A stretch of 64,000 bases of DNA from Streptomyces gardneri (GCF_006539185.1 NZ_BJMN01000028.1:1-64000), one strand, 5' to 3'; numbered from the stretch's first letter, positions 8,117-17,184 are shown. Numbers and translations are program-made. Notes: generated from the sequence alone by a model not told the origin.

Positions 8117-8986
8117 ATGCCGGACCCCGCCGCGCGCGATGCCGCCGAAGAAGCGTCGGCCTTCTCGCACCCGGCCGTCCCCCCGGACGCCTCCGCCGCG
8201 TACGGCGACCACCCGGACCAGGTGGTCGACTTCTACGCCCCGCGCGACGGCCGCACCCGGGCCCCGCTCGTCGTCGCCCTGCACGGCGGCGCCTGGCGGG
8301 CGCCGTACGACCGGCAGCACCTCACCCCGTTCGTGGACTTCCTCGCCCGCCGCGGCTTCGCCGTGGCCAGCGTCGAGTACCGGCGCGGCAGCGACATCCC
8401 CCGCCAGGGCGGTACGTCCCCGGTCGCCGGGCGCTGGCCGGAGACCTTCGACGACGTGGCGGCCGCACTCGACGCCGTACCGGACCTTGCCGCCGTCCAC
8501 CTGCCCCAGGCGGACACCGCCCGGATCGTCCTCACCGGCCACTCGGCCGGCGGCCACCTCGCCCTCTGGGCCGCCGCACGGCACGTCCTGCCCGCGGACT
8601 CCCCCTGGCGACTGCCCGCCCCGCCCGCGCTGCGCGGGGTCGTCGCCCTCGCCCCGATCGCCCACTTCGGGCGGGCGGTGGAACTAGGCGTCTGCGGCGG
8701 CGCGGTCACCGAACTCCTCGGCGGCGAGACGGAGTACGAGCGCCGAGCCCCCTTCGCCGACCCGGCCGCCCTCCTCCCGACGGGCATCGCCACCACGATC
8801 GTCCAGGGCCGCGAGGACACCGACGTCCCGCACACGGTCGCCGAGGCGTACGCGGACGCGGCGGCGAAGGCCGGCGAGGAGGTCGGCCTCACACTCCTCG
8901 AAGGCGTCGGCCACTTCCCCCTGATCGACCCGGCAGCGGACGCCTGCGCGGTGGTCTCGGAGGAGATCGCCCAGCTGGCCTGGTGA
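8117..8986 (+). CDS. alpha/beta hydrolase, probable kynurenine formamidase
   Basis: A 289-residue alpha/beta hydrolase of the esterase/arylformamidase type. ALHGGAWR provides the oxyanion hole, GHSAGGH the nucleophilic serine, the Asp in GREDTDVPH is the likely acid, and VGHFPLID carries the catalytic His. Lying 103 bases behind kynU, it most likely supplies the missing middle step, N-formylkynurenine to kynurenine. This is inferred from context: it is not a metal-dependent KynB, and resembles eukaryotic-type formamidases. ATG 8117 follows GAGAGG. An imperfect hairpin (8041-8075) lies between the genes. Confidence 0.82.
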   Translation: MPDPAARDAAEEASAFSHPAVPPDASAAYGDHPDQVVDFYAPRDGRTRAPLVVALHGGAWRAPYDRQHLTPFVDFLARRGFAVASVEYRRGSDIPRQGGTSPVAGRWPETFDDVAAALDAVPDLAAVHLPQADTARIVLTGHSAGGHLALWAAARHVLPADSPWRLPAPPALRGVVALAPIAHFGRAVELGVCGGAVTELLGGETEYERRAPFADPAALLPTGIATTIVQGREDTDVPHTVAEAYADAAAKAGEEVGLTLLEGVGHFPLIDPAADACAVVSEEIAQLAW

Positions 8987-9096
8987 CCGTCTCCGGAGTC
9001 GAACGTTCAACGCATTCCTCGTACAACCACGGGCCCCGATCACGAGTCTGATCAGGCACGGCACCGCCGTGTCCGATCTTCTCGTGGGAGTCCACC

Positions 9097-10005
9097 TTGC
9101 AGTTCCGTTCCACCGGCATCCGCCTCGCCTCAGCCGTTCTCGCCGTCACGGCCCTGGGCGCCGGCACCCTCGCCACCGCCCCGGCTGCTTCCGCGGCCGG
9201 CTCGGCCTCGACCAACCCGCACGACTACAACGGCAACGGCTCCACCGACGTCCTCGCCCGGGACGCCGACGGCGTGCTGTGGCGCGACGACCTGAGGGAC
9301 CGTCCGTACTACGGCCTGATCAGGACCGAAACGACCACCCGTGTCGGCGCGGGCTGGGGGGCGTACAAGCAGATCGAGGCGGTAGGCAACGTGGGCGGCG
9401 CCGCCCACGGCGATCTGGTCGCGGTCGACGGCTCCGGCGTGCAGTGGCTCTACCTGGCCAAGGGCGACGGCACGTTCGCCCCCCGGCTGAAGGTCGGCCC
9501 GGGCTGGCAGGGCTACAACAAGATCGCCGGAGGCTCGGACCTCGATGGAGACAACCGCTCCGACCTGGTGGCCACGGACAGCGCCGGCGTCCTGTGGTTC
9601 TACAAGGGCACCGGCAGCTACGCGAAGCCGTTCGGGACCCGGGTCCGGGTCGGCGGGGGCTGGCAGGCCTACAACCACCTCACCGCCGTCGGGAACATCG
9701 CCGGCACCGCCGCCGGGGACTTGGTCGCCCGTGACACCTCCGGCGTCCTCTGGCTGTACCAGGGCAACGGCCACGGCGGCTTCTCCACCCGCGTGAAGAT
9801 CGGTGCCGGCTGGGGTGCCTACTCCCAGCTCATCGGCGCCGGCGACGTCGACAACGACGGGCGGCCGGACCTGATCGCGTACGGGACGAGCGGCGAGTAC
9901 GGCGCGCACGTCTACAGCTCGACAGGCAACACCACCGCCCCCTTCACCCGTCGGACGACGGACCTCTACAAGTACCAGGGCGACAACTACAGCAGCGTCG
10001 CCTGA
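9097..10005 (+). CDS. secreted VCBS/FG-GAP repeat protein
   Basis: A 302-residue exported protein. Residues 1-35 form a Sec signal peptide ending in APAASA. The rest is a beta-propeller-like set of about five repeats of the form VGNIAGTAAGDLVARDTSGVLW followed by GWQAYN, with D-x-D-x-D calcium-binding loops (DLDGDNRSD, DVDNDGRPD). Such domains usually mediate surface or carbohydrate binding. The start is TTG 9097; no in-frame ATG would keep the signal peptide. It is paralogous to the protein at 26680-27531 and followed by a terminator. No catalytic domain is attached. Confidence 0.82.
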   Translation: MQFRSTGIRLASAVLAVTALGAGTLATAPAASAAGSASTNPHDYNGNGSTDVLARDADGVLWRDDLRDRPYYGLIRTETTTRVGAGWGAYKQIEAVGNVGGAAHGDLVAVDGSGVQWLYLAKGDGTFAPRLKVGPGWQGYNKIAGGSDLDGDNRSDLVATDSAGVLWFYKGTGSYAKPFGTRVRVGGGWQAYNHLTAVGNIAGTAAGDLVARDTSGVLWLYQGNGHGGFSTRVKIGAGWGAYSQLIGAGDVDNDGRPDLIAYGTSGEYGAHVYSSTGNTTAPFTRRTTDLYKYQGDNYSSVA

Positions 10006-10024
10006 GGCCTGCTCTAGTCCTCAA

Positions 10025-10070
10025 GGGGGACCCGGAAGGATCCGCATCCAGCGGGACGACCGGGTCCCCC
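10025..10070 (+). terminator. hairpin terminator after the VCBS-repeat gene
   Basis: An 11-bp perfect stem (GGGGGACCCGG with its complement) surrounds a 24-base loop, immediately before the TACCGT promoter element of the sensor kinase gene. Confidence 0.6.
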
Positions 10071-10091
10071 ACCCCCCGTACCGTGGTTCGC

Positions 10092-11417
10092 GTGACCCAG
10101 ACACAGACCTCCGAGACGAGCCGCAGCCCCGAGCTCCACCTGGTGCAGGAAGCCCTCGGCGGGCTGCGGCAGGAACTCTTCCACGACGCCTTCGCCTACC
10201 GACCGCTGCCGCGCATGGACGTGGACAGCGGGCCGACCCGCTTCCTGCCGAGGCGGATACGGGTCTACACCGGGTTTCTCCCGCACGCCTTCGTCGCGTT
10301 CTGGGCCGTGATCGTCTTCGCCCTGGGGTACGACCGGATCTACTACGGCTTCGGTGCCGCGGCGCTCGTGGCCACCTGCGTGCCGGCCGCGATCGTGCTG
10401 CTCACCCTGGTCCGGCCGGTCCTCGCCTTCTGGGCCTCGCTCGGCGCGGCCCCCTTCATCGGGTACATCGCCGGTTTCGACGGCGGTTGGCCCTGGTCGG
10501 CGGCCTGCCTCGTCGCCCATCTGGTGATCCTCGTCGTGGTCGCCGCGCGCACCCGGCCCCGTACCGCCGTGTGGATGTGGCTGGTGACGGCCGGCTACTG
10601 CCTCTTCACCGAGATGTTCCTCGGCCGGGGGCGCAGCTCCGACTCGATCCCGCTGCTGTTCGTCGCGGCGCTCGCGCTGCTCACCGTCTCCATGTTCCAG
10701 GTCCGCCGCCAGGCCACCCGCGAGGTCACCGCCCAGCAGACCGTGACCGCCCAGGAGATCTCCAAGCGGACCGTCCTGGAGGAGCGCACCACCATCGCCC
10801 GGGAGCTCCACGACGTCGTCGCCCACCACATGTCGGTGGTCGCCATCCAGGCCGAGGCCGCGCCCTACCGGGTCGAGAACCCGCCGCCGGAGCTGGAGCA
10901 GGCCTTCCTCACCATCCGTGAGAACGCGGTCGCCGCGCTGACCGAGCTGCGCCGCATCCTCGGGGTCGTCCGCGCCGAGGACTACGAGGCCCCCGACGCC
11001 CCGCAGCCGACCCTCGGCGATCTCGACTCGCTCGTCCGCAATGTCACCGAGGCCGGGCTCGTCGTCGAGAAGACGGTGACCGGCGCGGTGCGGGAGCTGC
11101 CGCAGGGCGTGGAGCTCTCCGCGTACCGGATCGTCCAGGAGGCCCTGTCGAACGTGCTGCGGCACGCGCCGGGCGCGGCGGCGAAGGTCGAGGTCAGCTA
11201 TGTCCTCGGGGGGCTTGGGCTGCGCGTCGCCAACGGGCCCGCGCGCGGGCTCGTGAAGCCCTCGCCCGGGGCCGGGCACGGCATCACCGGCATGCGGGAG
11301 CGTGTGACGATGCTCGGCGGGGAGATGACCGCCGAGGTGACGGCGGACGGCGGCTACGAGGTGGCGGCCTTCATCCCTGTGAGCCGTGACGAGGTCCGCG
11401 AGGAGGCCGGGGAATGA
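10092..11417 (+). CDS. NarL-type sensor histidine kinase
   Basis: A 441-residue membrane kinase. A cytoplasmic N-terminus is followed by about five or six transmembrane helices (residues about 58-205), then a HisKA_3 dimerisation helix with phospho-acceptor His in RELHDVVAHHMSVV, then a HATPase_c domain (SAYRIVQEALSNVLRHAPG, GHGITGMRERV). It is expected to phosphorylate the response regulator whose start overlaps its stop by 4 nt. GTG 10092 is preferred over GTG 10083 because TACCGT (10079-10084) lies 7 nt upstream. No extracytoplasmic sensing domain exists, so the signal is probably sensed in the membrane. Confidence 0.9.
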   Translation: MTQTQTSETSRSPELHLVQEALGGLRQELFHDAFAYRPLPRMDVDSGPTRFLPRRIRVYTGFLPHAFVAFWAVIVFALGYDRIYYGFGAAALVATCVPAAIVLLTLVRPVLAFWASLGAAPFIGYIAGFDGGWPWSAACLVAHLVILVVVAARTRPRTAVWMWLVTAGYCLFTEMFLGRGRSSDSIPLLFVAALALLTVSMFQVRRQATREVTAQQTVTAQEISKRTVLEERTTIARELHDVVAHHMSVVAIQAEAAPYRVENPPPELEQAFLTIRENAVAALTELRRILGVVRAEDYEAPDAPQPTLGDLDSLVRNVTEAGLVVEKTVTGAVRELPQGVELSAYRIVQEALSNVLRHAPGAAAKVEVSYVLGGLGLRVANGPARGLVKPSPGAGHGITGMRERVTMLGGEMTAEVTADGGYEVAAFIPVSRDEVREEAGE

Positions 11418-12079
11418 GCATCAAGGTGCTGATCGTCGACGATCAGATGATGGTCCGCGAGGGCTTCTCCGTCCTGCTCGGCGCGATGCCCGACATCGAG
11501 GTCGTCGGCGAGGCCGTCAACGGCCGGGAGGCGATCTCCCAGGTCGCCGCCCTCCGCCCGGACGTCGTCCTCATGGACATCCGCATGCCCGAGCTGAACG
11601 GCATCGACGCCACGCGGGAGATCGTCGCCGCCGACGCGGACGCGAAGGTCCTCGTCCTGACCACCTTCGACCTGGACGAGTACGTCTACCAGGCGCTGCG
11701 CGCCGGGGCCTCCGGCTTCCTGCTCAAGGACGCCTCGGCCCGCCAGCTCGCGGAGGGCGTGCGGGTGGTCGCGGCCGGCGAGGCGCTGCTCGCGCCGACC
11801 GTCACCAAGCGGCTGATCACCGAGTTCGCGAAGGCCCCCGGCAGCTCCCCGAAGCCGCCGGCGATGGCGCAGATCGGGGAGCTCACGGAGCGGGAGACGG
11901 AGGTGCTCGTGCTCATCGCGCAGGGCCTGTCGAACGTCGAGATCGCCGAGCACCTCGTCGTCGCCGAGTCGACCATCAAGACGCACGTGAGCCGGATCCT
12001 GGTGAAGCTGGGCCTGCGCGACCGGACGCAGGCGGCGGTCTTCGCCTACGAGGCGGGTCTGGTGCGCGTCGGCGGCTAG
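11414..12079 (+). CDS. NarL/LuxR-type response regulator
   Basis: A 221-residue transcription factor. The receiver domain has IVDDQ, the phospho-acceptor Asp in VLMDIRMPELNG (about residue 54), the switch Thr in LVLTTFD and the Lys in LLKDAS. The C-terminal LuxR HTH reads LTERETEVLVLIAQGLSNVEIAEHL. ATG 11414 overlaps the kinase stop (ATGA), so stoichiometric coupled synthesis is expected. Target genes are unknown; the P450 gene 53 bases downstream has its own promoter-like element but could be regulated by it. Confidence 0.93.
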   Translation: MSIKVLIVDDQMMVREGFSVLLGAMPDIEVVGEAVNGREAISQVAALRPDVVLMDIRMPELNGIDATREIVAADADAKVLVLTTFDLDEYVYQALRAGASGFLLKDASARQLAEGVRVVAAGEALLAPTVTKRLITEFAKAPGSSPKPPAMAQIGELTERETEVLVLIAQGLSNVEIAEHLVVAESTIKTHVSRILVKLGLRDRTQAAVFAYEAGLVRVGG

Positions 12080-12132
12080 GCCCTGTCCGGCGGATCATGG
12101 CCGGGCCCGCGGCGAAGGGGTAGCGTCCGCTC

Positions 12133-13335
12133 ATGGAAGCTGCTGACGTCGATGCCCTGTACGACCCCTGGTCCCCCGAGTTCGTCGCCGATCCCTACCC
12201 CGCCTACGCCCGGCTGCGCGCCGCCGGCCGCGCGCACTGGCACGGTCCCACCCGCCAGTGGCTGATCCCGCACTACGAGGACGTCTCGGCGCTCCTCCGG
12301 GACCGGCGGCTCGGCCGGACGTACACGCACCGCTTCACCCACGAGGAGTTCGGGCGGGAGGCGCCGGACGCCGCGCACGAGCCCTTCCACACGCTCAACG
12401 ATCACGGGCTGCTCGATCTGGAGGCCGCCGACCACACCCGGATCCGGCGGCTCGTGTCGAAGGCGTTCACCCCGAGGACGGTGGAGAACCTGGCGCCGAC
12501 GGTACGGCGGCTGGCTGCCGGCCTCGTCGGGGACCTGGTGGCGGCGGGCGGCGGCGATCTGCTCGCCTCGGTCGCCGAACCCCTCCCGGTCGCGGTGATC
12601 GCCGAGATGCTGGGCGTCCCGGAGGACGACGAGGAGCGGGCGCGGCTGCGGCCCTGGTCGGCGGCGATCTGCGGGATGTTCGAGCTGAAGCCCTCGGAGG
12701 AGACGGCCCGGCGGGCGGTCGCCGCCTCGATCGAGTTCTCGGACTATCTGCGGGAGCTGATCGCGCGGCGCCGCAAGAGCCCGGGGGACGACCTGATCTC
12801 GGGTCTCGTCGCGGTGGAGGGGCTGACGGAGCAGGAGATGGTCTCCACCTGTGTGCTCCTTCTGAACGCGGGCCACGAGGCCACCGTGAACACCACGGTC
12901 AACGGTTGGTGGACGCTCCTCAAGCACGACGTCCGCCCGGATCCCGAAAAGTTGTCCACAGCTGTGGAAGAAATCCTGCGCTACGACACCCCGCTCCAGA
13001 TGTTCGAGCGCTGGGTCCTCGACGACATCGAGATCGGCGGCCAGATCATCCCGCGCGGCTCCGAGGTCGCCCTCCTCTTCGGCTCCGCCAACCGCGACCC
13101 GGCCCGCTTCGGCCCGACGGCCGACGAGCTCGACCTCACCCGCGCCGACAATCCGCACATCACCTTCGGCGCGGGCATCCACTACTGCCTCGGCGCCCCG
13201 CTCGCCCGCCTCGAACTGGAGGCGGTCTTCGGCGAGCTCCTCCGTCAGGCCCCGAACCTGCGGCTCGCGGCCGAGCCGGTGTGGAAGCCGGGCTACGTGA
13301 TCCGGGGCTTCGAGGAGCTGCTCGTGGAGGTGTGA
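12133..13335 (+). CDS. cytochrome P450, CYP107-like
   Basis: A 400-residue soluble haem monooxygenase of the bacterial three-component class, resembling CYP107 proteins that hydroxylate macrolides and other secondary metabolites. The haem cysteine is Cys352 in FGAGIHYCLGAPLARLE; the K-helix ExxR is EEILR. The I-helix reads NAGHEATVN: Ala250 replaces the conserved oxygen-activating threonine, as in P450eryF. TAGCGT at 12121-12126 lies 6 nt before the ATG, implying a leaderless transcript. No ferredoxin gene is adjacent. The last 43 bases overlap the convergent gene at 13293-14741. Substrate unknown. Confidence 0.92.
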   Translation: MEAADVDALYDPWSPEFVADPYPAYARLRAAGRAHWHGPTRQWLIPHYEDVSALLRDRRLGRTYTHRFTHEEFGREAPDAAHEPFHTLNDHGLLDLEAADHTRIRRLVSKAFTPRTVENLAPTVRRLAAGLVGDLVAAGGGDLLASVAEPLPVAVIAEMLGVPEDDEERARLRPWSAAICGMFELKPSEETARRAVAASIEFSDYLRELIARRRKSPGDDLISGLVAVEGLTEQEMVSTCVLLLNAGHEATVNTTVNGWWTLLKHDVRPDPEKLSTAVEEILRYDTPLQMFERWVLDDIEIGGQIIPRGSEVALLFGSANRDPARFGPTADELDLTRADNPHITFGAGIHYCLGAPLARLELEAVFGELLRQAPNLRLAAEPVWKPGYVIRGFEELLVEV

Positions 13336-14741
13336 GCCTCCACGGGCGGGGCGAGCCGGTCGAGCAGCGCCGGGAAGCCCTTCCCGCCCGCCTCCCGGTA
13401 CGGGCCCGAGGGCCACAGGGGGCGCCCGTCGATCCAGGGCACGATGAACGCGTCACCGTTCCGGGTGAGGTCCCGCCAGCCGTGCAGCCCGGCGGGGCCG
13501 ACGGGCAGGGCCGGCAGCCCGCGGCGCGGGTGCTTCGGCGGCCCCGGCGGAACGAGCGGGAGCACCCCTTCGGGTGCCTCGTCCAGGCCGCCGTGCATCG
13601 AGAAGAACACCAGGACCGGGGCGCCGCCGTGCGGGTCGTAGAGGAGGACGTACCGGCGCGGGACGGGGGTGAAGGTGGTCGCGGCCCGGGCCAGCACCCG
13701 CACCGTGGGCAGGCCGGCGGTCAGCATCCGGTAGCCGGAGAACACGAGGCCGGCCAGGGAGACCGCCCCGGCGAAGAGCAGCTTCGGCATGTCCCGCTCC
13801 GACGGCCCGGTCAGCGCGACCGCGCCCATGGCCGCGCAGAACCCCAGCGCGATCAGCACCGACGTCACCCCGGCGATGCTCCGCAGGCTCCGCACCCGCC
13901 ACCACGGCACCTCGCGCACGTCCGCCTCCGGGCGCGGCGCCTTGCCCGGGGGCTCGGCCTGCCGCTGGGCGTGGGCGGCGAGCACGGCGTACGTCGGCCC
14001 GGACACGGGCGGGCGGGCGTCGGTGGATACGGACGGCTCGTGTACGGCCGTGGGCGCCTGTACGACCGTCGGGTCCTGTACGTGCGCCGGCTCCGGTACG
14101 ACCGTCGGGTCCTGTACGACCGACGCCTCCTGTACGACCGACGGCTCCTGTACGTGCGCCGGCTCGACCGCCGGCCCCTGCGGCTGCCTCGGGGTCGGCC
14201 GGTGCAGGAGCCCCTGCGCCTCCGCGAGCGCGACGATCCGGCGGCGCACGCGCTCGCCCCGGAGCGGCTTCGCCCAGATCAGCGGCCCGCCGCCGGGCGC
14301 TGCGAGCACCCCGCCCACGCGCGGGTCGCCGCACCACCAGAGCACGCCGTCCGGACCCGGCCGCACCAGTTCGTACCGCTGCCGGGTCGCGACCGCGGCC
14401 AGCGGCCACGTCTCGGGGCCGTCCGGCGCGCGCAGCACGAGGCTCGTCGCGTGCCCCTTGCCGCCGACCGTCGCGGCGGGGTGCGCCGACCAGGTGCCGG
14501 TGCCGAGCGTCCGCCGCATCCGCCGGGCGCCGAACAGCGTGGCGGCCCCACCGAGCAGCGAGACGATCCCGAGCGCGAGGGGCAGGTTGACCGCGCCGCG
14601 GGGCCAGGTGTCCGCGAAGAGCAGGCCGAGGCCGCCGGCCACCGCGATCGTCACGAGCCCCGCGACGATCAGCCCGACGGCTCTTCGCCGGGTCCGCTCC
14701 AGCGCCCTCGCCGTCTCCTCGACGTCCAGCGCACACGTCAT
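13293..14741 (-). CDS. four-TM membrane protein with hexapeptide repeats
   Basis: A 482-residue integral membrane protein of unknown function. Two TM helices (about residues 20-43 and 52-72) are followed by a cytoplasmic stretch, a Pro/Val/Gln repeat linker (about residues 190-235) built from six-residue units such as VVQDPT and HVQEPS, then two more helices (about 290-340) and a C-terminal domain ending PRIT. The ATG at 14741 follows GGGGGGA. It converges on and overlaps the P450 gene by 43 bp. I recognise no enzymatic motif; the repeated linker is the most variable part. Confidence 0.75.
   Translation of the reverse strand: MTCALDVEETARALERTRRRAVGLIVAGLVTIAVAGGLGLLFADTWPRGAVNLPLALGIVSLLGGAATLFGARRMRRTLGTGTWSAHPAATVGGKGHATSLVLRAPDGPETWPLAAVATRQRYELVRPGPDGVLWWCGDPRVGGVLAAPGGGPLIWAKPLRGERVRRRIVALAEAQGLLHRPTPRQPQGPAVEPAHVQEPSVVQEASVVQDPTVVPEPAHVQDPTVVQAPTAVHEPSVSTDARPPVSGPTYAVLAAHAQRQAEPPGKAPRPEADVREVPWWRVRSLRSIAGVTSVLIALGFCAAMGAVALTGPSERDMPKLLFAGAVSLAGLVFSGYRMLTAGLPTVRVLARAATTFTPVPRRYVLLYDPHGGAPVLVFFSMHGGLDEAPEGVLPLVPPGPPKHPRRGLPALPVGPAGLHGWRDLTRNGDAFIVPWIDGRPLWPSGPYREAGGKGFPALLDRLAPPVEAHTSTSSSSKPRIT
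14041..14166. repeat. seven 18-bp coding repeats
   Basis: Seven consecutive 18-base units, most starting TGTACG, encode a run of hexapeptides (VVQDPT, HVQEPS and variants) in the four-TM protein on the minus strand. In-frame expansion or contraction would change linker length without disrupting the gene. Confidence 0.85.
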
Positions 14742-14853
14742 CGCACGTCCCCCCGTCCGGTGAATGTCCCCCGGCGCGAGGCCCCACCCGGCATGCGCGC
14801 CAGGCCGTGATCCGAAATGTAGTCGAACAGACGCGACCGGACGGCGCTCCGGG

Positions 14854-15678
14854 TCAGGTCGCGGTACGGAGCTCCTGAGCCGCCTCCCGGGGCAGCGTCA
14901 GCCCCCAGGCGCCCGCCCGGGCCGTCCACGTCCGGCGCCGGACCGGTCCCGTGACGCGGCCGTCCGCGCGGTAGCGGAAGTCCGGGCCCGAGACGGTGAG
15001 GGTGCGGGCGGTCCCGTGGAGTGCCGGGGCGGCCGACGGGTGGACGATCACCTCCGCCGTCCCGGCGACCGAGCGGACCGAGACGCCCTCCACCGGCGTG
15101 TCCACGTCCGCGAGGAGCACCCCGTCCGCCTCCACCCGCAGCCGGTACGTGCGGACCGCGAGGGCCGTCGGGGCCGGGCGGACCAGCGTGCGGACCAGGG
15201 AGCGGCAGGTGCCCCAGACGGACGAGGTCGGCGCGCCCAGGTCGCGGACGGCCGGGACGAGCAGGTCGCCGAGGACGACCCCGTCGCTGTCGTCGACCAG
15301 CAGGTCCAGGCGGCGCACCGCCCCGTCGAGGACGGCCCGCGCGGCCGCCGGAGTGGAGCGCGGCACGCCGAGCGCGTGAGCGACTTCCAGGGCGTCCGGC
15401 GGGCCGATCGGGACGAGGGAGAGCGCCCCCTCGGCGAGCTCCCGCTCCCGGTGCAGCAGCGTCACCGTGCGGAGCAGCGCGCGGTCGTCGCCGAGCACCA
15501 CGGGGTGCCGTGAGCCGCGCCGGGCCAGGGCCCGGGTGAATTCCTCAGGACTGTCCGGCAGGCAGATCTTCGCTTCTGCGCGCGCAGACAGGACATCCTT
15601 CGCGATCCGTACGGACTCGCCGTCACTTCGGCGGGCGACCGGGTCGACGATGACCAGCAGCTGGTCGTGATCCGACAC
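14854..15678 (-). CDS. diacylglycerol/lipid-kinase homologue with degenerate active site
   Basis: A 274-residue protein with the overall layout of the DAGK_cat/YegS lipid-kinase family: an N-terminal Rossmann-like half (LLVIVDPVA) and a beta-rich C-terminal half (VRTYRLRVEADGVLLADVDT, FRYRADGRV). Conserved catalytic signatures are altered: the nucleotide-binding GGDGT position reads LGDDR, and the usual G-T-x-N-D-F-A stretch reads IGPPDALEVAHALG. The start is GTG 15678 behind GAGGAAGGA; an upstream ATG at 15711 lacks a ribosome site. It is divergent from purA. I infer a non-catalytic or altered-specificity role. Confidence 0.72.
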   Translation of the reverse strand: MSDHDQLLVIVDPVARRSDGESVRIAKDVLSARAEAKICLPDSPEEFTRALARRGSRHPVVLGDDRALLRTVTLLHRERELAEGALSLVPIGPPDALEVAHALGVPRSTPAAARAVLDGAVRRLDLLVDDSDGVVLGDLLVPAVRDLGAPTSSVWGTCRSLVRTLVRPAPTALAVRTYRLRVEADGVLLADVDTPVEGVSVRSVAGTAEVIVHPSAAPALHGTARTLTVSGPDFRYRADGRVTGPVRRRTWTARAGAWGLTLPREAAQELRTAT

Positions 15679-15695
15679 CTCGGTCCTTCCTCGGG

Positions 15696-15821
15696 TAGCA
15701 TCTTTGTGCAAGAGCCCCTTGCGCTATTGCGCCAGGGGCTTCGTCTATTCCGGGGCACACCGGTGAGGCGGCGTATGCCCCCTGACCTTGGACATGCCCC
15801 ACCCGGAAGGGGTGTACGCCT
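15696..15821 (+). promoter_or_regulatory. purA promoter and structured leader
   Basis: A TAGCAT -10-like hexamer at 15696-15701 lies about 120 bases before the purA GTG. The leader contains a 12-bp hairpin with one mismatch (15713-15724 with 15729-15740, four-base loop) shortly after the presumed start of transcription, then GGAAGGGG before the start codon. No purine riboswitch core is recognisable. Confidence 0.45.
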
Positions 15822-17105
15822 GTGCCCGCACTTGTGCTGCTCGGTGCTCAGTGGGGTGACGAGGGCAAGGGAAAGGCCACCGACCTCCTCGGTGGATCCG
15901 TTGACTATGTAGTGCGTTACCAGGGCGGCAACAACGCCGGCCACACCGTCGTCGTAGGCGACCAGAAGTACGCGCTGCATCTTCTCCCTTCCGGAATCCT
16001 CTCACCGGGGTGCACCCCGGTGATCGGAAACGGTGTCGTCGTCGACCCGGCGGTCCTGCTCTCCGAGCTGAGCGGACTGAACGAGCGCGGCGTGGACACG
16101 TCGAAGCTCCTGATCAGCGGTAACGCTCACCTGATCACCCCGTACAACGTCACCCTCGACAAGGTGACGGAACGGTTCCTCGGCAAGCGCAAGATCGGTA
16201 CCACCGGTCGCGGCATCGGGCCGACGTACGCCGACAAGATCAACCGCGTCGGCATCCGGGTCCAGGACCTGTACGACGAGTCGATCCTGGTCCAGAAGGT
16301 CGAGGCGGCGCTGGAGGGCAAGAACCAGCTCCTCGCCAAGCTGTACAACCGCCGCGCGATCGACGCCGCCCAGATCGTCGAGGAGATGCTCCAGTACGCG
16401 GAGCAGATCAAGCCGTTCGTCGCGGACACCACGCTGATCCTCAACAACGCGCTCGACGAGGACAAGGTCGTGCTCTTCGAGGGCGGCCAGGGCACCCTCC
16501 TGGACGTGGACCACGGCACGTACCCCTTCGTCACCTCCTCGAACCCGACCGCGGGCGGCGCCTGCACCGGCGCCGGCGTGGGCCCGACGAAGATCAGCCG
16601 GGTCATCGGCATCCTCAAGGCGTACACGACCCGTGTCGGCGCCGGCCCGTTCCCGACGGAGCTCTTCGACGCGGACGGCGAGGCGCTGCGCCGCATCGGT
16701 GGCGAGCGCGGTGTCACCACCGGCCGTGACCGTCGCTGCGGCTGGTTCGACGCGGTCATCGCCCGCTACGCGACCCGCGTCAACGGCCTGACCGACTTCT
16801 TCCTCACCAAGCTCGACGTGCTGACGGGCTGGGAGCAGATCCCGGTCTGTGTCGCGTACGAGATCGACGGCAAGCGCGTCGAGGAGCTGCCGTACTCGCA
16901 GACCGACTTCCACCACGCGAAGCCGATCTACGAAATGCTGCCGGGCTGGTCCGAGGACATCACCAAGGCCAAGACCTTCGCCGACCTGCCGAAGAACGCG
17001 CAGGCCTACGTGAAGGCCCTGGAGGAGATGTCGGGCGCCCCGATCTCCGCGATCGGTGTCGGCCCCGGCCGGACCGAGACGATCGAGATCAACTCGTTCC
17101 TCTAA
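15822..17105 (+). CDS. purA: adenylosuccinate synthetase
   Basis: GTP-dependent ligase joining IMP and aspartate to adenylosuccinate, committing step of AMP synthesis. The 427 residues are full length. Signatures are [11 protein letters not shown] at the N-terminus (GTP loop and catalytic Asp), [10 protein letters not shown], the [15 protein letters not shown] active-site motif, [22 protein letters not shown], and TKLDVLTGW for guanine recognition. GTG 15822 follows GGAAGGGG. It is monocistronic, ending in a strong terminator; the neighbouring lipid-kinase homologue is divergent. Confidence 0.98.
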   Translation: MPALVLLGAQWGDEGKGKATDLLGGSVDYVVRYQGGNNAGHTVVVGDQKYALHLLPSGILSPGCTPVIGNGVVVDPAVLLSELSGLNERGVDTSKLLISGNAHLITPYNVTLDKVTERFLGKRKIGTTGRGIGPTYADKINRVGIRVQDLYDESILVQKVEAALEGKNQLLAKLYNRRAIDAAQIVEEMLQYAEQIKPFVADTTLILNNALDEDKVVLFEGGQGTLLDVDHGTYPFVTSSNPTAGGACTGAGVGPTKISRVIGILKAYTTRVGAGPFPTELFDADGEALRRIGGERGVTTGRDRRCGWFDAVIARYATRVNGLTDFFLTKLDVLTGWEQIPVCVAYEIDGKRVEELPYSQTDFHHAKPIYEMLPGWSEDITKAKTFADLPKNAQAYVKALEEMSGAPISAIGVGPGRTETIEINSFL

Positions 17106-17133
17106 GCGGTACGAAGCGGTACGAAGCGGTACG
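17104..17133. repeat. three 10-bp tandem repeats at the purA stop
   Basis: AAGCGGTACG is repeated three times, starting within the TAA stop region of purA and ending just before its terminator. Likely a slippage product with no evident function. Confidence 0.75.
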
Positions 17134-17137
17134 AGAG

Positions 17138-17175
17138 AAGGGCCCGCACCCCGGGAGACCGGGGTGCGGGCCCTT
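17138..17175 (+). terminator. strong purA terminator
   Basis: A perfect 17-bp stem (17138-17154 with 17159-17175) around a GAGA loop, ten bases before the stop codon end of the convergent SDR gene. It probably terminates both purA and, on the opposite strand, the SDR transcript. Confidence 0.9.
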
Positions 17176-17184
17176 CCTCATGGG

